Notes: generated from the letters alone by a model not told the origin. 64,000 nucleotides of DNA from Symbiodinium natans (GCA_905221605.1 CAJNDS010001112.1:2626472-2690471), one strand, 5' to 3'. Positions 40,075 to 50,226 are shown, counted from the first letter of the stretch. A program made the numbers and translations.

Positions 40075-40215
40075 GTTCAGAGTAAGGACTGCGGGAGTTG
40101 GGTACAATGTAAGCGCCTCGAAGGATTTTCGTGTACAGGGCGGGTGCAAGGTCTCCTGATTCCCGGAGTCACATCTCAAGCTGAGAAGTACTTCTCTGCT
40201 TCGCTCCATATCTCT
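40075..40215 (+). CDS. Coding block ending at a family-H MITE
   Basis: A strong acceptor (ACTCTCTTGCAG) opens the frame VQSKDCGSWVQ, continuing to GLLIPGVTSQAEKYFSASLH, then ISKG. It ends where a family-H palindrome starts (GGAAGTTACATGGTCCC). An internal GTAAGC at 40109 may be a real donor, giving a 34-bp exon instead. Confidence 0.45.
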
Positions 40216-40342
40216 AAGGGAAGTTACATGGTCCCTTCGTATGGGCCCTTAAAAGGGGCCCCCTTTCTCCTCCCTTTATACCCGAAACCCTAAAACCCAG
40301 GGCGGTAAGGGACCATATTCAGGGCCCGTGTAACTACCCTTA
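40215..40342. mobile_element. MITE family H copy with telomere-like insert
   Basis: Arms AAGTTACATGGTCCCTT and AAGGGACCATATTC...GTGTAACTACCCTTA. The insert CCCGAAACCCTAAAACCC lies near the centre. Other copies: 2785-2950 (CCCTAAA at 2826-2862 inside), 18880-18972, 29566-29640, 42762-42845. Confidence 0.7.
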
Positions 40343-40394
40343 GAGAACATCACACCGAGGCTGGCCACGCCCCAGCTGAACCAACGTGAGCCAG

Positions 40395-40436
40395 GCGCTT
40401 GAATCTCTCAACGCCTGTGCGCAGCTCGCTAATTAG
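40395..40436 (+). CDS. Small terminal exon
   Basis: After AACGTGAGCCAG the frame reads ALESLNACAQLAN to TAG 40434. Confidence 0.35.
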   Translation, partial: ALESLNACAQLAN

Positions 40437-40853
40437 CTAGGTAGGCCCTTGGGAAGTTTGACATATTTCCCCTTTTTTGAGGTTTATGAGGACCCTATTT
40501 AGGAATACTTGTCAGGGGCTTTAAGGGCCACCTTGGATAGGTATTGCAAGGCCCTCCGTGGAAGAACCTTTGTAGCCATAATGGGACGGGTGGTCCACCC
40601 TGCGTCAATTTCTGTCTCTCCTAACTTGAGCTGCGTCTTGCGTGTCAGGAAGCCAGAAATCTTCAGGGTTTAGGGCTTGGGGATTAGGGTTCATGGTGTC
40701 TTGCATTATCAGGAAGCCAGAAGTATCTTCAGCTTTCGAACTCTTGAACAGGGTTTAGGGTTTTGGGTGCTGGGTTCAGGGTTCAGAAGTTCAGGGTTTA
40801 GGGTTTAGGGTATAGGGGTACTGAGCCCTAAAGTCCAGCTGCTGACCACGCAG

Positions 40854-40933
40854 AGACGGTGCTGAGGTCCATGGGAGCTTACCTGCGTCGCGAGCGGCGT
40901 GAGAGGGAGCAGCAGAAGGCGGCTCTGCTTTGA
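40854..40933 (+). CDS. Terminal exon, basic helical tail
   Basis: The acceptor is GACCACGCAG. The frame TVLRSMGAYLRRERREREQQ, then KAALL, ends at TGA 40931, 25 bp before a TTTAGGG array. Confidence 0.5.
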
Positions 40934-40956
40934 CTGGCTGGTTCTTAGTACTGTAG

Positions 40957-41172
40957 GGGTTTAGGGTTTAGGGTTTAGGGTTTAGGGTTTAGGGTTTAGG
41001 GTTTAGGGTTTAGGGTTTAGGGTTATATCGGCAGGACAAGGCTGACGTTGCTTAAACCGTGCCGGTTCTGACGGGGGGAGGTGTGAGGGATTCTCGGAAG
41101 CGTTTAGGGTTTAGGGTTTAGGGTTTAGGGTTTAGGGTTTAGGGTTTAGGGTTTAGGGTTTAGGGTTTAGTG
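40957..41172 (+). repeat. Two long TTTAGGG arrays
   Basis: Arrays at 40957-41022 and 41102-41172 separated by 80 bp with no gene seen. Confidence 0.95.
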
Positions 41173-41310
41173 TTACCTCATGATTGCATACTTGGGCCCC
41201 AAAGTCCCTAATTAGGAGGTTGAGGCCCAAGTAGTCCCTATTTAGGTACATGGACCCCAAACCCTAAACCCTAAACCCTATTTAGGTACATGGACCCGTA
41301 GGGATACACT
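41171..41310. mobile_element. MITE family E copy with CCCTAAA insert and duplicated arm
   Basis: The right arm CCTATTTAGGTACATGGACC occurs at 41236-41257 and again at 41276-41297, with three CCCTAAA units between. The duplication looks like staggered-break fill-in around the telomere-like insert. Confidence 0.75.
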
Positions 41311-41399
41311 GAGGGGCACTTGATTGTACAGCCCAGGTATGTCCCTACATTGTGGCCACAGAGACCCAGCCCTGCACCCTACATGGAGCATCGACACCC

Positions 41400-41572
41400 G
41401 AAACCCTAAACCCCAAACGCTAAACCCTGAACCCTAAACCCGATAAACGCCTAAACCCTAACGCCTAAAGCCTAATTCCTAAACCCTAAACCCTAAACCC
41501 TAAACCCTAAACCCTAAACCCTAAACCCTAAACCCTAAACCCTAAACCCTAAACCCTAAACCCTAAACCCTC
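41400..41572 (-). repeat. CCCTAAA array
   Basis: Degenerate units from 41400, then about 14 perfect ones from 41476, ending at acceptor CGCCCAG of exon 41579. Confidence 0.95.
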
Positions 41573-41578
41573 GCCCAG

Positions 41579-41865
41579 TACCGAGGACGTGGGGCCCCTG
41601 TGCTTCGGAAATGAGGCTATGAGCGCCCGAGTGCCCAGAGTAGGTGAGGCTCACCGCCATTTGGGAGGGCTCGGGTTTAGGGTTTAGGGTTTAGGGTTTA
41701 AGGTTTCTTGTAGATACTTTTATACACCAAGTGTCCCACATAAAGCGCTCCTTTTGGCAACATTCCCAGATACTGGTGTTGGAGGAGGCTCAGGCGAAGT
41801 CATCCGGCTCGCATAACATCACCGGACTAACCTCGGTCACGGGCAAGCTACCACAGGAGCCCTGA
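41579..41865 (+). CDS. Two-exon gene end
   Basis: The exon at 41579-41639 follows CCTCGCCCAG at the end of a CCCTAAA array and reads TEDVGPLCFGNEAMSARVPR, with donor GTAGGT. The exon at 41770-41865 has acceptor CAACATTCCCAG and reads ILVLEEAQAKSSGSHNITGL, then TSVTGKLPQEP and TGA. Phase is 0. The 130-bp intron carries TTTAGGG after the donor. Confidence 0.55.
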
Positions 41866-42202
41866 AGCAGAAAGGGTTTAGAGGTTAGACTCACCCCTTA
41901 ACCCCCCGGAAGCCGGAGAACAGCCGGATGTGTGCCACGGGTGGTAGCACCTGCTCTAAATTGTGGTCTTGAGAGGCCCCCAAGCATTCCCCGGCACCGT
42001 CGGTCTGAAAGTGGACGGGAAGCCCCTTAGTGTTGACACCGCCTGGGTGGGGAGATTTTGTCAAGTCCCACTATTTTCCCCCGACTCTTGGGCCCCTTTG
42101 AAAACCCTAAACCTTGCACCCTAAACCCGAAACCCTAAGCCCTAAACCCTAAACCCTAGACCCTAGACCCTAGACCCTAAATCCTGGGCCCCGCCTTTGA
42201 AG

Positions 42203-42294
42203 GGGGGCTGAGCTCCGAGGACGAGCAGCTGGGCAGCGTGCTGATCATGCGGAACGAGCGCCTGCTGGAAGCCGCGCAGCAGCAGAGGCCCACG
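42203..42294 (+). CDS. Exon with strong coding bias
   Basis: The frame reads GLSSEDEQLGSVLIMRNERL, then LEAAQQQRPT. The acceptor is GCCTTTGAAG after a CCCTAGA-type array; the donor GTTTATGGG begins the next array. Likely helical and soluble. Confidence 0.5.
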
Positions 42295-42659
42295 GTTTAT
42301 GGGTATTAGGGTTTAGGGTTTATAGGGTTTATAGGGTTTAGGGTTTAGCGCTTGAGGAGTTTAGGGTTTAGGGTTTTGCACTTGCGGAGTTCAGAGTTTT
42401 TGCTCTTTCTTTTTTTTGTTGGGGGGGGGCGGGGTGGTTGGGGGGTGGGGTGGGAGGTCTAGGGGTTTAGCCCTTGAGGAGTTTAGGGTGTTTTTTTGTG
42501 GGGATTTTGGGGTCAGTTTGGCGAGTTTTAGGGTTTGGGTTTTTTCGGTTTTAGGTTCTTAAGGTCGTAGGGTCTTAGGGTGTTAGGGTTTGGGGTATTT
42601 TGGCGTCTAAAGGTTTAGGGGTTTAGGATTTCCCAACCCCACAAGCCCCGAAAAGCCAG

Positions 42660-43281
42660 GATCGGCATGGAGCGGGATCCCGAACTTGCCAAGAAGGCCT
42701 GCGCTCTTCGGGTTCAGGATGTTGTCCAAGGGGTGCTTACATCTTATATACTCATTATATACCCTACACAAAGTAAGGGCCCATACACCAGAACCCTTTA
42801 CAGGAGGTTAGGGACCATATGAAGGGCCCATGAAACTACCCTTAGATGGCAGGCCGAAACCCTAACCTTAAACCCGAAACCCCAAACCCTAAACCCTAAA
42901 CTCAGGGCCTAGGCCGCCCCCCTACGTTGGGGGCGGCCTCCCTGGGCCTTCCTGGGTTGCCCTGAGGTTACCTGCCTGGGCCCCCCTGGATCAGGGGGCC
43001 TTTCTGGGCCCTCCTCCTGCCCTTAAGCCCCCCCACACCCCCTTAACCCAAGGGGGGAATTGTTTTGACTCTCGGACCCAACCCCGAACGTCATGAAACT
43101 GAATAAGTTGAAGTGGACTGTTGCCTTGAGTTTAGGCCCAAACCCTAAAAGGAGTAGGTTTGGGTGGCTTTGCCGCCTCGGACGGCGTGGGGTGGGAGAA
43201 AAGTGTTAGATGGCCCTCAGCAATCGGGCCAAAGCTGCTCTTCGCACCTCACGAAGCTTTCGAGCTTGTTCCGACACCTAA
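42660..43281 (+). CDS. Two-exon segment, unknown protein
   Basis: The exon at 42660-42732 follows GAAAAGCCAG and reads IGMERDPELAKKACALRVQD, then VVQG. The exon at 43210-43281 follows AAGTGTTAG and reads MALSNRAKAALRTSRSFRAC, then SDT and TAA. Phase is 0, but the link spans a family-H MITE and 300 bp of C-rich DNA, so it is tentative. Confidence 0.4.
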
Positions 43282-43771
43282 CCTTCACCTACACCCTATC
43301 ACAGCAAACCCTAAACCCTAAAACTGCCCTAGGATGTAGCTGAGGGTCTGTGCAGGGAGGCCCTCTAGTTGCAAATGTAACTTGACGACGGGCTCGTCCA
43401 TACCTCAAGGCTACAAGTATAAAGAAAAATACCTACGTTGGGCTCAACAGTCTGGTTTAGGGTTTAGGGTTTGGGGTTTAGGGTTTTGGATTATTTGGAG
43501 CCTTAGGGATAGTCTACAGTAGGCAGGGTCCCGATTCCTGGATCAGGTTTGAGCAGATGGTATCAGGGTGCCGTTAGGGTTCAACCCTAAACATTTCTCG
43601 CCCCTGACAAAGCCCCTTATACGAACAGTCCTTAATAGGGATAATAATTGGGGGGGGGGGTACAATAATCCCTATGAAAGACTGTTAGTATAAGGGGGAA
43701 CATCCTAACCCGTAAACCCTAAACCCTCAACCCTAAACATCCCAAATTATAGGGTTAATTTGGTCTCCAAG

Positions 43772-43837
43772 GGCTGGACGAGCGAAGCGCTGCGCGCGCA
43801 GCTTGCGCCCGGCGTGGCGGAGAGGCGGCAGCCTCGG
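43772..43837 (+). CDS. Exon, 22 codons
   Basis: Acceptor GGTCTCCAAG and donor GTTTGGGG enclose GWTSEALRAQLAPGVAERRQ plus PR. Very G/C-rich third positions. Confidence 0.45.
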
Positions 43838-43960
43838 GTTTGGGGCTTTTGGGGCTTTTGGGGTTTTGGGGTTTGGGGGTTTAGGGTTTAGGGTTGAGGT
43901 TGAGGGTTTAGGGTTTAGGGTTGAACTTTTGGTTTTTCGAGGAGGCTTGCCGCCCTAAAG

Positions 43961-44061
43961 CCTGGACCTGTGGAAGGGCTGCCCACAGATGTGTTGCAAG
44001 CAAATGTGGGCACACAGCCGAGTGCATGTAGTGCAGCGAAAGATGCTTCGCGCTGGCTATC
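43961..44061 (+). CDS. Exon-like coding block
   Basis: After the acceptor CCGCCCTAAAG the frame reads PGPVEGLPTDVLQANVGTQP, then SACSAAKDASRWLST, and runs into a CCCTAAA array. The donor is not clear. Confidence 0.4.
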
Positions 44062-44120
44062 AACCCTAAACCCTAAACCCTAAATCCTCCCCCTAAGCCC
44101 TACACCCTAAACCCGGCAAG

Positions 44121-45358
44121 GCTCGAAGAACTGGCCCAGCGGGCAGATGAAGTCAGCGTGGACCGGTACGAGGCGCATTCGCTACATTCCAGGTACCCAG
44201 CTTTTGAACCCCCTTCGATTCTATCCGAATTCACTCTGGAAGTATAAAAGAGTGCCTGTCATTGTTGTGCTCCCTAAGCCTTAAGGTTTCTGGTATCCTA
44301 CTTCTTGGGTCCTGGAAGTAGAGGGTCTGATCGACAAGCAGATATGTGTGAAGTGCTCGAATTCAGGCTCTCAGGCCCTCATTACCCGAAACCCTAAACC
44401 CTAAAACCGAAACCCTAAACAAACCCTAAACCCTAAACACGGATGTTTTTTCAAGTCCTATCACCCCTTGGGCTTTTCCGATCTTTCGGACCTTTGTGTT
44501 CTGTCGGGCGAAAACCCAACACTTGGTAGCCGAACCGTACCATGTTTCCCCTTTTTGGTTGGTTCCCGGTTCCCTTGTAAAGTAACGGACCCCCAGAAGG
44601 CGTACCCTTGTTACAATCTGGCTACTCCCTAAACCCTAAACCCTAAACCCTAAACCCTAAATACCAAGGACACCTCAAGAGCTTGCAGATCATTCCTTGG
44701 AAGCCCACCCTTTCCTAACACAACCCTAAGTCCCACCTCTGGTTGCAATCTTTTTCCAAAACCTCTCACAAACCAGATACCCATGAAGCTTCATGTAGGG
44801 TTTAGGGTTTAGGGTTTTGGGCTTAGCGTGTAGGGTTTAGGGTTTGGGGTTTAGGGCCGACTGCCCAAGCCGGATGCAAAAAGGGTTTAGGGTTTAGGGT
44901 TTGGGTCTAGGGTTTAGGGTTTAGGGTTTAGGGTTTAGGGCTTATAGGGTTTAGGGTTTAGGGTTTAGGGTTTAGGGTTCAGGGTTCAGGGTTCAGGGTT
45001 CAGGGTTTAGGGTTTGGGGGGGGCTTAGGGTTTAGGGGTTAGGGTCAGAACCTCCATGGGTCCTACACCTTGGTATAGGCTGCCGTGAATAAGCTTCCCC
45101 AATCCCTAGTTTTTCTCGCCATAGAAGTATGTAGGGCTTAGGGTTTAGGGTTTAGGGTTTAGGGTTTAGGGTTTAGGGTTTAGGGTTTAGGGTTTAGGGT
45201 TACCTGGACATACCCGGCCGACTCCCCAAGCCCGGATGCAACAGGGTTACCTGGACATAACCCCCCACATGGGCAGCTGGTTGCAGGAGCTGGCGCTTGA
45301 AGCAGAGGACTTGGCCACTATAGAACCCTATACTTGGAGGCACATAAATGTTCCCTAA
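44121..45358 (+). CDS. Two-exon gene end with a 1.1-kb array-rich intron
   Basis: The exon at 44121-44192 follows CCCGGCAAG and reads LEELAQRADEVSVDRYEAHS, with donor GTACCC. The exon at 45277-45358 follows CATGGGCAG and reads WLQELALEAEDLATIEPYTW, then RHINVP and TAA. AG|C keeps phase. The stop TAA belongs to TTCCCTAAAACC, so it may instead be read-through into an intron. The intron holds a family-D MITE (44524-44627) and several TTTAGGG arrays. Confidence 0.5.
44883..45200 (+). repeat. Cluster of TTTAGGG arrays
   Basis: Arrays at 44883-45045 and 45134-45200 inside the intron 44193-45276. Includes four GTTCAGG variant units in a row. Confidence 0.9.
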
Positions 45359-45762
45359 AACCCTAAACCCTAAACCCTAAACTCTAAACCCTAAACCCTA
45401 AACCCTAAACCCAGGGTGTAGGGTTTTTGATAAGCAACCAAAGTCAGGTTTTAGCCAGTGATCCTTAGACTCAGACTTGACCCTAAGGGTCCGTGTACCT
45501 ATATAGTATATACTTGGGCCTTCAAGGGGTTCCTATACAGTAGCTTCACGGATCAAGTGTATATAATATATAGGTACATGGACCCTTCTCGGCTTACCCT
45601 ACATAGAACCCCAGCTACACCTCATGGGGCTGCCCCCCAAACCCCCCTAAACCCCGTAAACCCCCAAAAACCCCCAAAAGCCCCCTAAACCCCCTAAACC
45701 CGAAGCCCTAAGCCCCAACCGCTAAGCCCTAAACCCTAAACCCTGTTCGGGGCTCGCCGGAG

Positions 45763-45844
45763 ACGGCAGGACATGATCATACGACAGCTTGACGACCTGT
45801 ACGCCGATGGCTCGGGCCCTGGGAAGCGAGGCACAAGTGAGCAG
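45763..45844 (+). CDS. Exon between opposed arrays
   Basis: The frame reads RQDMIIRQLDDLYADGSGPG, then KRGTSEQ, ending at GC donor GCTTAGGG, or at GTGAGC nine bases earlier. A CCCTAAA array lies upstream. Confidence 0.45.
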
Positions 45845-46447
45845 GCTTAGGGTTTTAGGGTTTAGGGTTTGGGGTCAAGGCTTAGGGCTTAGGGCTTAGG
45901 GTTGCAGGTTAGGGGGTTTAGGGGGTTCAGCGGGTTTAGGGGGTTCGGGGAGTTTGGGGAGACAAAATCAAAGGGGCTAAGCCCAAAGAGCTCGAGAGCG
46001 TTTGGGCGGTAAAAAAACTGAGGGAGGTTGAAAGTTAGGAGCCCTAAACCCCTAAAACCTTTCAACAGGGCTTAGTTAGGGGTTCAGAGATGTTCAGAGC
46101 ACCATAGCGCTGGCGTTGTTCTGAAGCCCTGGAGGTTCCTCCCTGCAATATAGGGGAATGAATAATTGGAACAAGGCTTTGGGGGTTATTATTGTATAAT
46201 TACAAAGGGACCATCATATGGGACTATTACCCTAAGGGTCCATGCACCTCATGATTATACTTGGGCCCAAAAGTCCCTAAATAGGAGATACTGTAAGGCC
46301 CAAGTCATCCCTATTTAGGTACATGGACCCTAAACCCTGAACCCTAGACCCTAAACCCTAAAACCCTAAGCCCTAAAACCCTAAACCCTAAACCCTTAGG
46401 GTTGTTAGCAATTTTGCCGACCCCTATCAAAGCTCGGCCGCGCCAAG

Positions 46448-46499
46448 GCGGCTGGGAACCCGGCAACACTCCGCCGGAGCCAATGCCTCAACACTCGAT
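46448..46499 (+). CDS. Exon ending at a palindromic element
   Basis: After CCGCGCCAAG the frame reads AAGNPATLRRSQCLNTR and meets the left end of palindrome K (CGATACCATTTGTAGTTC). A GTAGTTC donor lies inside that end. Confidence 0.4.
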
Positions 46500-46612
46500 A
46501 CCATTTGTAGTTCTATATTATGGAATTAGGCACAAAAAACCGTTTTTAGTATGATCTTTGGGTACAAAATTCCATAACAGTACTACAAATGGACCGTTCG
46601 GGTATCACGGTC
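46497..46612. mobile_element. Palindrome K between two exons
   Basis: Arms CGATACCATTTGTAGT-TCTA and TACTACAAATGG...GGGTATC around TGGAATTAGGCAC and GGTACAAAATTCCATAA. It has no other copy in the window. Confidence 0.6.
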
Positions 46613-46680
46613 ATGGCGCAGCACGCTGCTCGCACTTTTGACTCTGCGTTTCTTGAGGAGAATGTCTGCAACTGTTCGTT
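46590..46680 (+). CDS. Exon between palindrome K and a family-C MITE
   Basis: The frame MDRSGITVMAQHAARTFDSA, then FLEENVCNC, runs out of the right end of palindrome K. A GTTGTG near 46679 could be the donor, with TC|G linking to 46824. Other frames are also open, so the reading is tentative. Confidence 0.35.
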
Positions 46681-46823
46681 GTGTTGTGCTGGCGCATCTT
46701 GAACCCAAAGAGCCCAATATCCCTTAATTAGGGAATATTGCTAAATTTATATAGGGATCCTTCTTATGGTTTAAGGTATATTCGTTAATTTAGGGGTATT
46801 GGGCTCTTTGGGAAATCCACAAG

Positions 46824-46965
46824 GCTCGTGTCCAAGCTGGGTGAGGACGAGGACCAGCGTATCAGTCCTGCAGTTTACTCCGAATCAGCGCCGGATGCCA
46901 ACAGAATGCAAGCCAACAGACATCCTACCCAACACTATACTACCATTTGCATAAGAACCGCCTAA
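46824..46965 (+). CDS. Terminal exon just after a family-C MITE
   Basis: The right end of the MITE (GGGCTCTTTGGG) leads into the acceptor ATCCACAAG. The frame reads LVSKLGEDEDQRISPAVYSE, then SAPDANRMQANRHPTQHYTT and ends at TAA 46963. Soluble, no domain recognised. Confidence 0.55.
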
Positions 46966-47055
46966 AAGAATCGAAGAATACCAACCCTAAACCCCAAACC
47001 CCCAAACCCCCAAACCCTAAACCGATCCCTACATGTCAACGCTAAGGGGGTTCCA

Positions 47056-47325
47056 ATGTCAAGAGGACGAGGGGCTAGGTCGATGTCACCACGCGGCACG
47101 CCCGGGCGGCGTGCGCGCTGCAGTCCGAGTTTAGAAGGGTTTAGGGGGCTGTTATTTTCTCGAAGTCACTCGCCTAGGCACGGAGGTGGCCGCACCTTCA
47201 CAACATGTGAAACTGTCTTCGCTTTTGGCCTTCTGGGCTCGCATGGTCTCTTACTGTTTGCGGTCTACGCTGGCATGGCTTTCTTGTACCTTGTCAAAGT
47301 AACTGTTCCCAAAATGGTCTCATAA
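47056..47325 (+). CDS. 89-residue frame: basic N-terminus and membrane C-terminus
   Basis: ATG 47056 opens MSRGRGARSMSPRGTPGRRA. A hydrophobic stretch follows at residues 55-85 (FAFGLLGSHGLLLFAVYAGM), and the frame ends at TAA 47323. A stretch at 47127-47172 starting GTTTAGGG and ending CGCCTAG could be a tiny intron. Real coding is likely but structure is unsure. Confidence 0.4.
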   Translation: MSRGRGARSMSPRGTPGRRARCSPSLEGFRGLLFSRSHSPRHGGGRTFTTCETVFAFGLLGSHGLLLFAVYAGMAFLYLVKVTVPKMVS

Positions 47326-47635
47326 TTTCCTCATAAACCGAATAGGAACCTTCAAGAATCAAGAGCACCTGTAGTTCAACCTCCAATGTGCCTGTTGTCG
47401 TATTGCCCAAAGAGCCCAACATCCCTGAATTAGGGAATATGCCTTAATTTATATAGGGATCCTTAATTCCTTAATTAAGGGGTATTGGGCTGTTTTGGGG
47501 ATCAACTTGCTTAGGGTTTCGGGGTTGGGGGTTTAGGGTTTGGGGTTTAGGGTTTCGGGGTTTGGGGTTTGGGGTTTGGGGTTGGGGTTTGGGGTTTGCG
47601 GTTTGGGGTTTGGGGTTGGGGCAGGGGGATTGCAG

Positions 47636-47711
47636 AGAGGACCCCTTCGCCTTGAATGCCGCCGCTTCGAGCTCCGCCCCTCCTGTTTGGCAGGAGGCCC
47701 AGGAAATCTAG
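47636..47711 (+). CDS. Terminal exon
   Basis: The acceptor GGGGATTGCAG follows GGGTTTGG variant repeats. The frame reads EDPFALNAAASSSAPPVWQE, then AQEI and TAG 47709. Confidence 0.5.
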
Positions 47712-48339
47712 GGTTCTTAGGGTTTAGGGTTTAGGGTTTTTTTGGTTTTGGGTTTAGGGTTTAGGGTTCTGGGGGATTTTCCCCCTTACAATGCTAACAG
47801 TCCTTACTAGGGATTGTAGTACCCCCGATTAGAACCCCTCTTGAGGACTGTTAGTATAAGGGGGGACATCCCCAGTTCTGGGATTAGGGGTTGAGGGTTT
47901 TAGGGGGTTGTGGGCAGCCACTTGCCCAGCATCTGCTCCCTAGGCTGGATGAAGAACCCTTAACCCTTAACCCTAAACCAGTCTAATTTTGGGGTTTTTG
48001 CAGCATTGTGACGGGTTTGGGAGGGGTTCACAAGTTGTAGGAAGGACAGGGCTTAGTTAGGGTTTTGGGCTCATAGGTTTGAGGGTGATGATGTAACCCT
48101 AATCCCGAAACCCAAAACCCTAAACTACACTTAACAAAAAAAATAAACTAAACCCCAAGCCGCACACACAGGTTGTGGGGCCAGGCTTTAGGGCTTCTAG
48201 GTCTTACCCCGGTGATAAAGCCGGGAATGATCCAGTGGTCGCTTATATTTGCTCACCTTCTTAAGGGAGCCTGAACCCTAAATCCTCCAGCCCAACTGTT
48301 TTCCATTTTTGTGTTTCCTCCCGTTCTGTCTCTGTCTCG

Positions 48340-48595
48340 CACTTTCTCCGTCTGCGCCCGCTCTCCGGCTGAGACTCCGATGACATTCGAGAGCCGTATC
48401 CTCTCACCTCCTGTGCGCACCATCCATGAAAAGTGTGCCGGCAGTGTGCCCAGGCCATTAGAAACTCCAAAGGACTGCCAGCACAGTGGGCATCCGCTCT
48501 TTCCAGGGTGGTTGTATGAATTGTGGCTTGTGGGTGGTCCGTCCTTGGAGCTTGATCCCAGATTCCCAGATCATAGGCGACCAAGTGAGCCCTAA
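48340..48595 (+). CDS. Coding-like block
   Basis: The + frame includes SPAETPMTFESRILSPPVRT and WLYELWLVGGPSLELDPRFP and stops at TAA 48593. A minus-strand frame is also open; I prefer + because all other genes run that way. Boundaries unknown. Confidence 0.35.
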
Positions 48596-48817
48596 GCCAT
48601 AGAAGGGGGTATGGCTCATGCATCTTAACCCTAAGGGTCCATGTACCACATGATTATATACTTGCCCCAACTTAGGGTTCATGTGGTCCCCAGGGATCCG
48701 TCACGTGCACGTTGCAGCACAAAGCACATGATTGGCCCTAGACCCTAAACCCTAAACCCTAAACAACCCCCCCCCCCCCCCCCCGGCTCCCCCTCCTTGT
48801 CTCAAACAACTCTGCAG

Positions 48818-48877
48818 AGGGCTCAGCCCAACATCAGAGAGTCAGAGAGAGGCGCTCTCCAAATCTTTCCCGGGTAG
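48818..48877 (+). CDS. Terminal exon
   Basis: After the acceptor CAAACAACTCTGCAG the frame reads RAQPNIRESERGALQIFPG to TAG 48875. Confidence 0.45.
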   Translation, partial: RAQPNIRESERGALQIFPG

Positions 48878-49469
48878 TTCTTGCCTGCCCATCTATAGCG
48901 CGCAACGCCCGCAAGCCGGCAATAAACCCTGCACCTTACGGATTCCAAGCTCTATGCAAGTATTCTTAGGGGAAGTATGTTAAATTGGCCGGTTTTGGGT
49001 ACCCTGTATTTGGGCTCTGAATTTCAATTATTGTAATAAAACATCATTTCAAGAACGCCCCCCCGCCCCCCCCAATGTACTAGAATCTTTATAGGAACCC
49101 ATAGAATTCGGCACCCCTGTTTTCGGAAACACCCATATCCAGGAGTACAAGAGAAGCGTTTCGCAGAGCGTCCCGGCCCTCAGCTTTACCATTTTGCGCA
49201 GAAACGCGAGTCGAGAGCTTTCGGGGACTCAGCGGCATGCAAGTTTGAACATGCCAGTTCTCTACTTTTGGGAAACACATACATATATATATATATATGT
49301 TATAACCTAGTCCACAGTTGCTCAAAATCTTGAAAGCCAACCATCTACAGGAATGGTTTCCACCCTGTAAAGCTACTGTATTGGAACCCCTTGTAAGGAA
49401 CAAGTATATACCATCTAGGTACATGGGACCCTCAAAGTGGCTAGGCCTGTAGCTACGTGGTTTTTATGC

Positions 49470-49583
49470 CCTAAACCCCAAACCCTAAACCCTACACCCT
49501 ACACCCTAAACACTAAACCCTACACCCTAAACCCTAAACCCTAAACCCTAAACCCTAAACCCTAAACCCTAAACCCTAAACTA
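49470..49583 (-). repeat. CCCTAAA array with CCCTACA units
   Basis: About 14 units ending near the acceptor of 49598. Confidence 0.95.
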
Positions 49584-49597
49584 AACCCTAAGTTGCA

Positions 49598-49687
49598 GGT
49601 GAGAAGTGGCAGGGACAGCGAGGAACTCGGCTGACTCGGCGACTTCGGAGCTGTGCCCGCAGCATCAGACCATATCATCCTATGCCA
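49598..49687 (+). CDS. Terminal exon, basic
   Basis: The acceptor AAGTTGCAG follows a CCCTAAA array. The longest frame reads EKWQGQRGTRLTRRLRSCAR, then SIRPYHPMP and TAA. A shorter phase-0 frame (VRSGRDSEELG) is also possible. Confidence 0.4.
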
Positions 49688-49900
49688 TAATTCCATATCC
49701 CTAGGGCTCCAAGTATACAAACAACACCTACGTTGGGGTCTAAAGTCTGTAAATGATACCTACTTTGGGCTATTTGGAGCCTTGGGGTATAATAGCACAG
49801 TACTCATAGTACTATAGCAGTACGTATGAGTAGATCTATTAGATCATCGTCAGGGTAGAAGTATATCAACAGTGCTGACAAGTCCTGCATTCGCACACAG

Positions 49901-50226
49901 CGCTGGCCCCTCGACATGAGGAACCCTGCACCACTTCCAGCATTGGTTTGGCACTGTTGCCTAAGGGTCCCTGTAGTTGAGTAGGGTTTAGGGTTGAGGT
50001 AGGTTGATTTTGGCCATTGGGCCTTAAAGTGCTTCCTACATAGGGACGTTGGGGCCCAAGTATATCATAATTTGGTACACGAACCCTTACGAATTCCTCT
50101 TTTCAGGCACGGTGGCAGCGCGACGTGGCCTCCTCAGCAACCAATCGCCAGGGCCGATGCGCTAAACTACAGTCTTCCGCCCCCGCCCCCCCCCCCCTCT
50201 TCCCCTGCTCGATTTCTGAGCCCTAA
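49901..50226 (+). CDS. Two-exon gene end; intron is a family-E MITE with telomere repeats inside
   Basis: The exon at 49901-49966 is exactly 22 codons (RWPLDMRNPAPLPALVWHCC, then LR), after acceptor GCACACAG. Its donor GTCCCT is the left end of a family-E palindrome. The exon at 50107-50226 has a strong acceptor (ATTCCTCTTTTCAG), reads ARWQRDVASSATNRQGRCAK, and ends at TAA 50224 after a proline stretch. Both are phase 0. The 140-bp intron contains TAGGGTTTAGGGTTGAGG inside the palindrome. Function unknown. Confidence 0.6.
49960..50092. mobile_element. MITE family E copy with internal TTTAGGG
   Basis: CTAAGGGTCCCTGTAGTTGA, then TAGGGTTTAGGGTTGAGG, then the rest to GGTACACGAACCCTTA. It makes up most of intron 49967-50106. 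Confidence 0.75.

Noticed and set aside
48261-48623. Minus-strand frame of 120 codons
   Set aside because: Shadow of an open + frame; part of it runs through repeat-like DNA and orientation is against the rest of the window.
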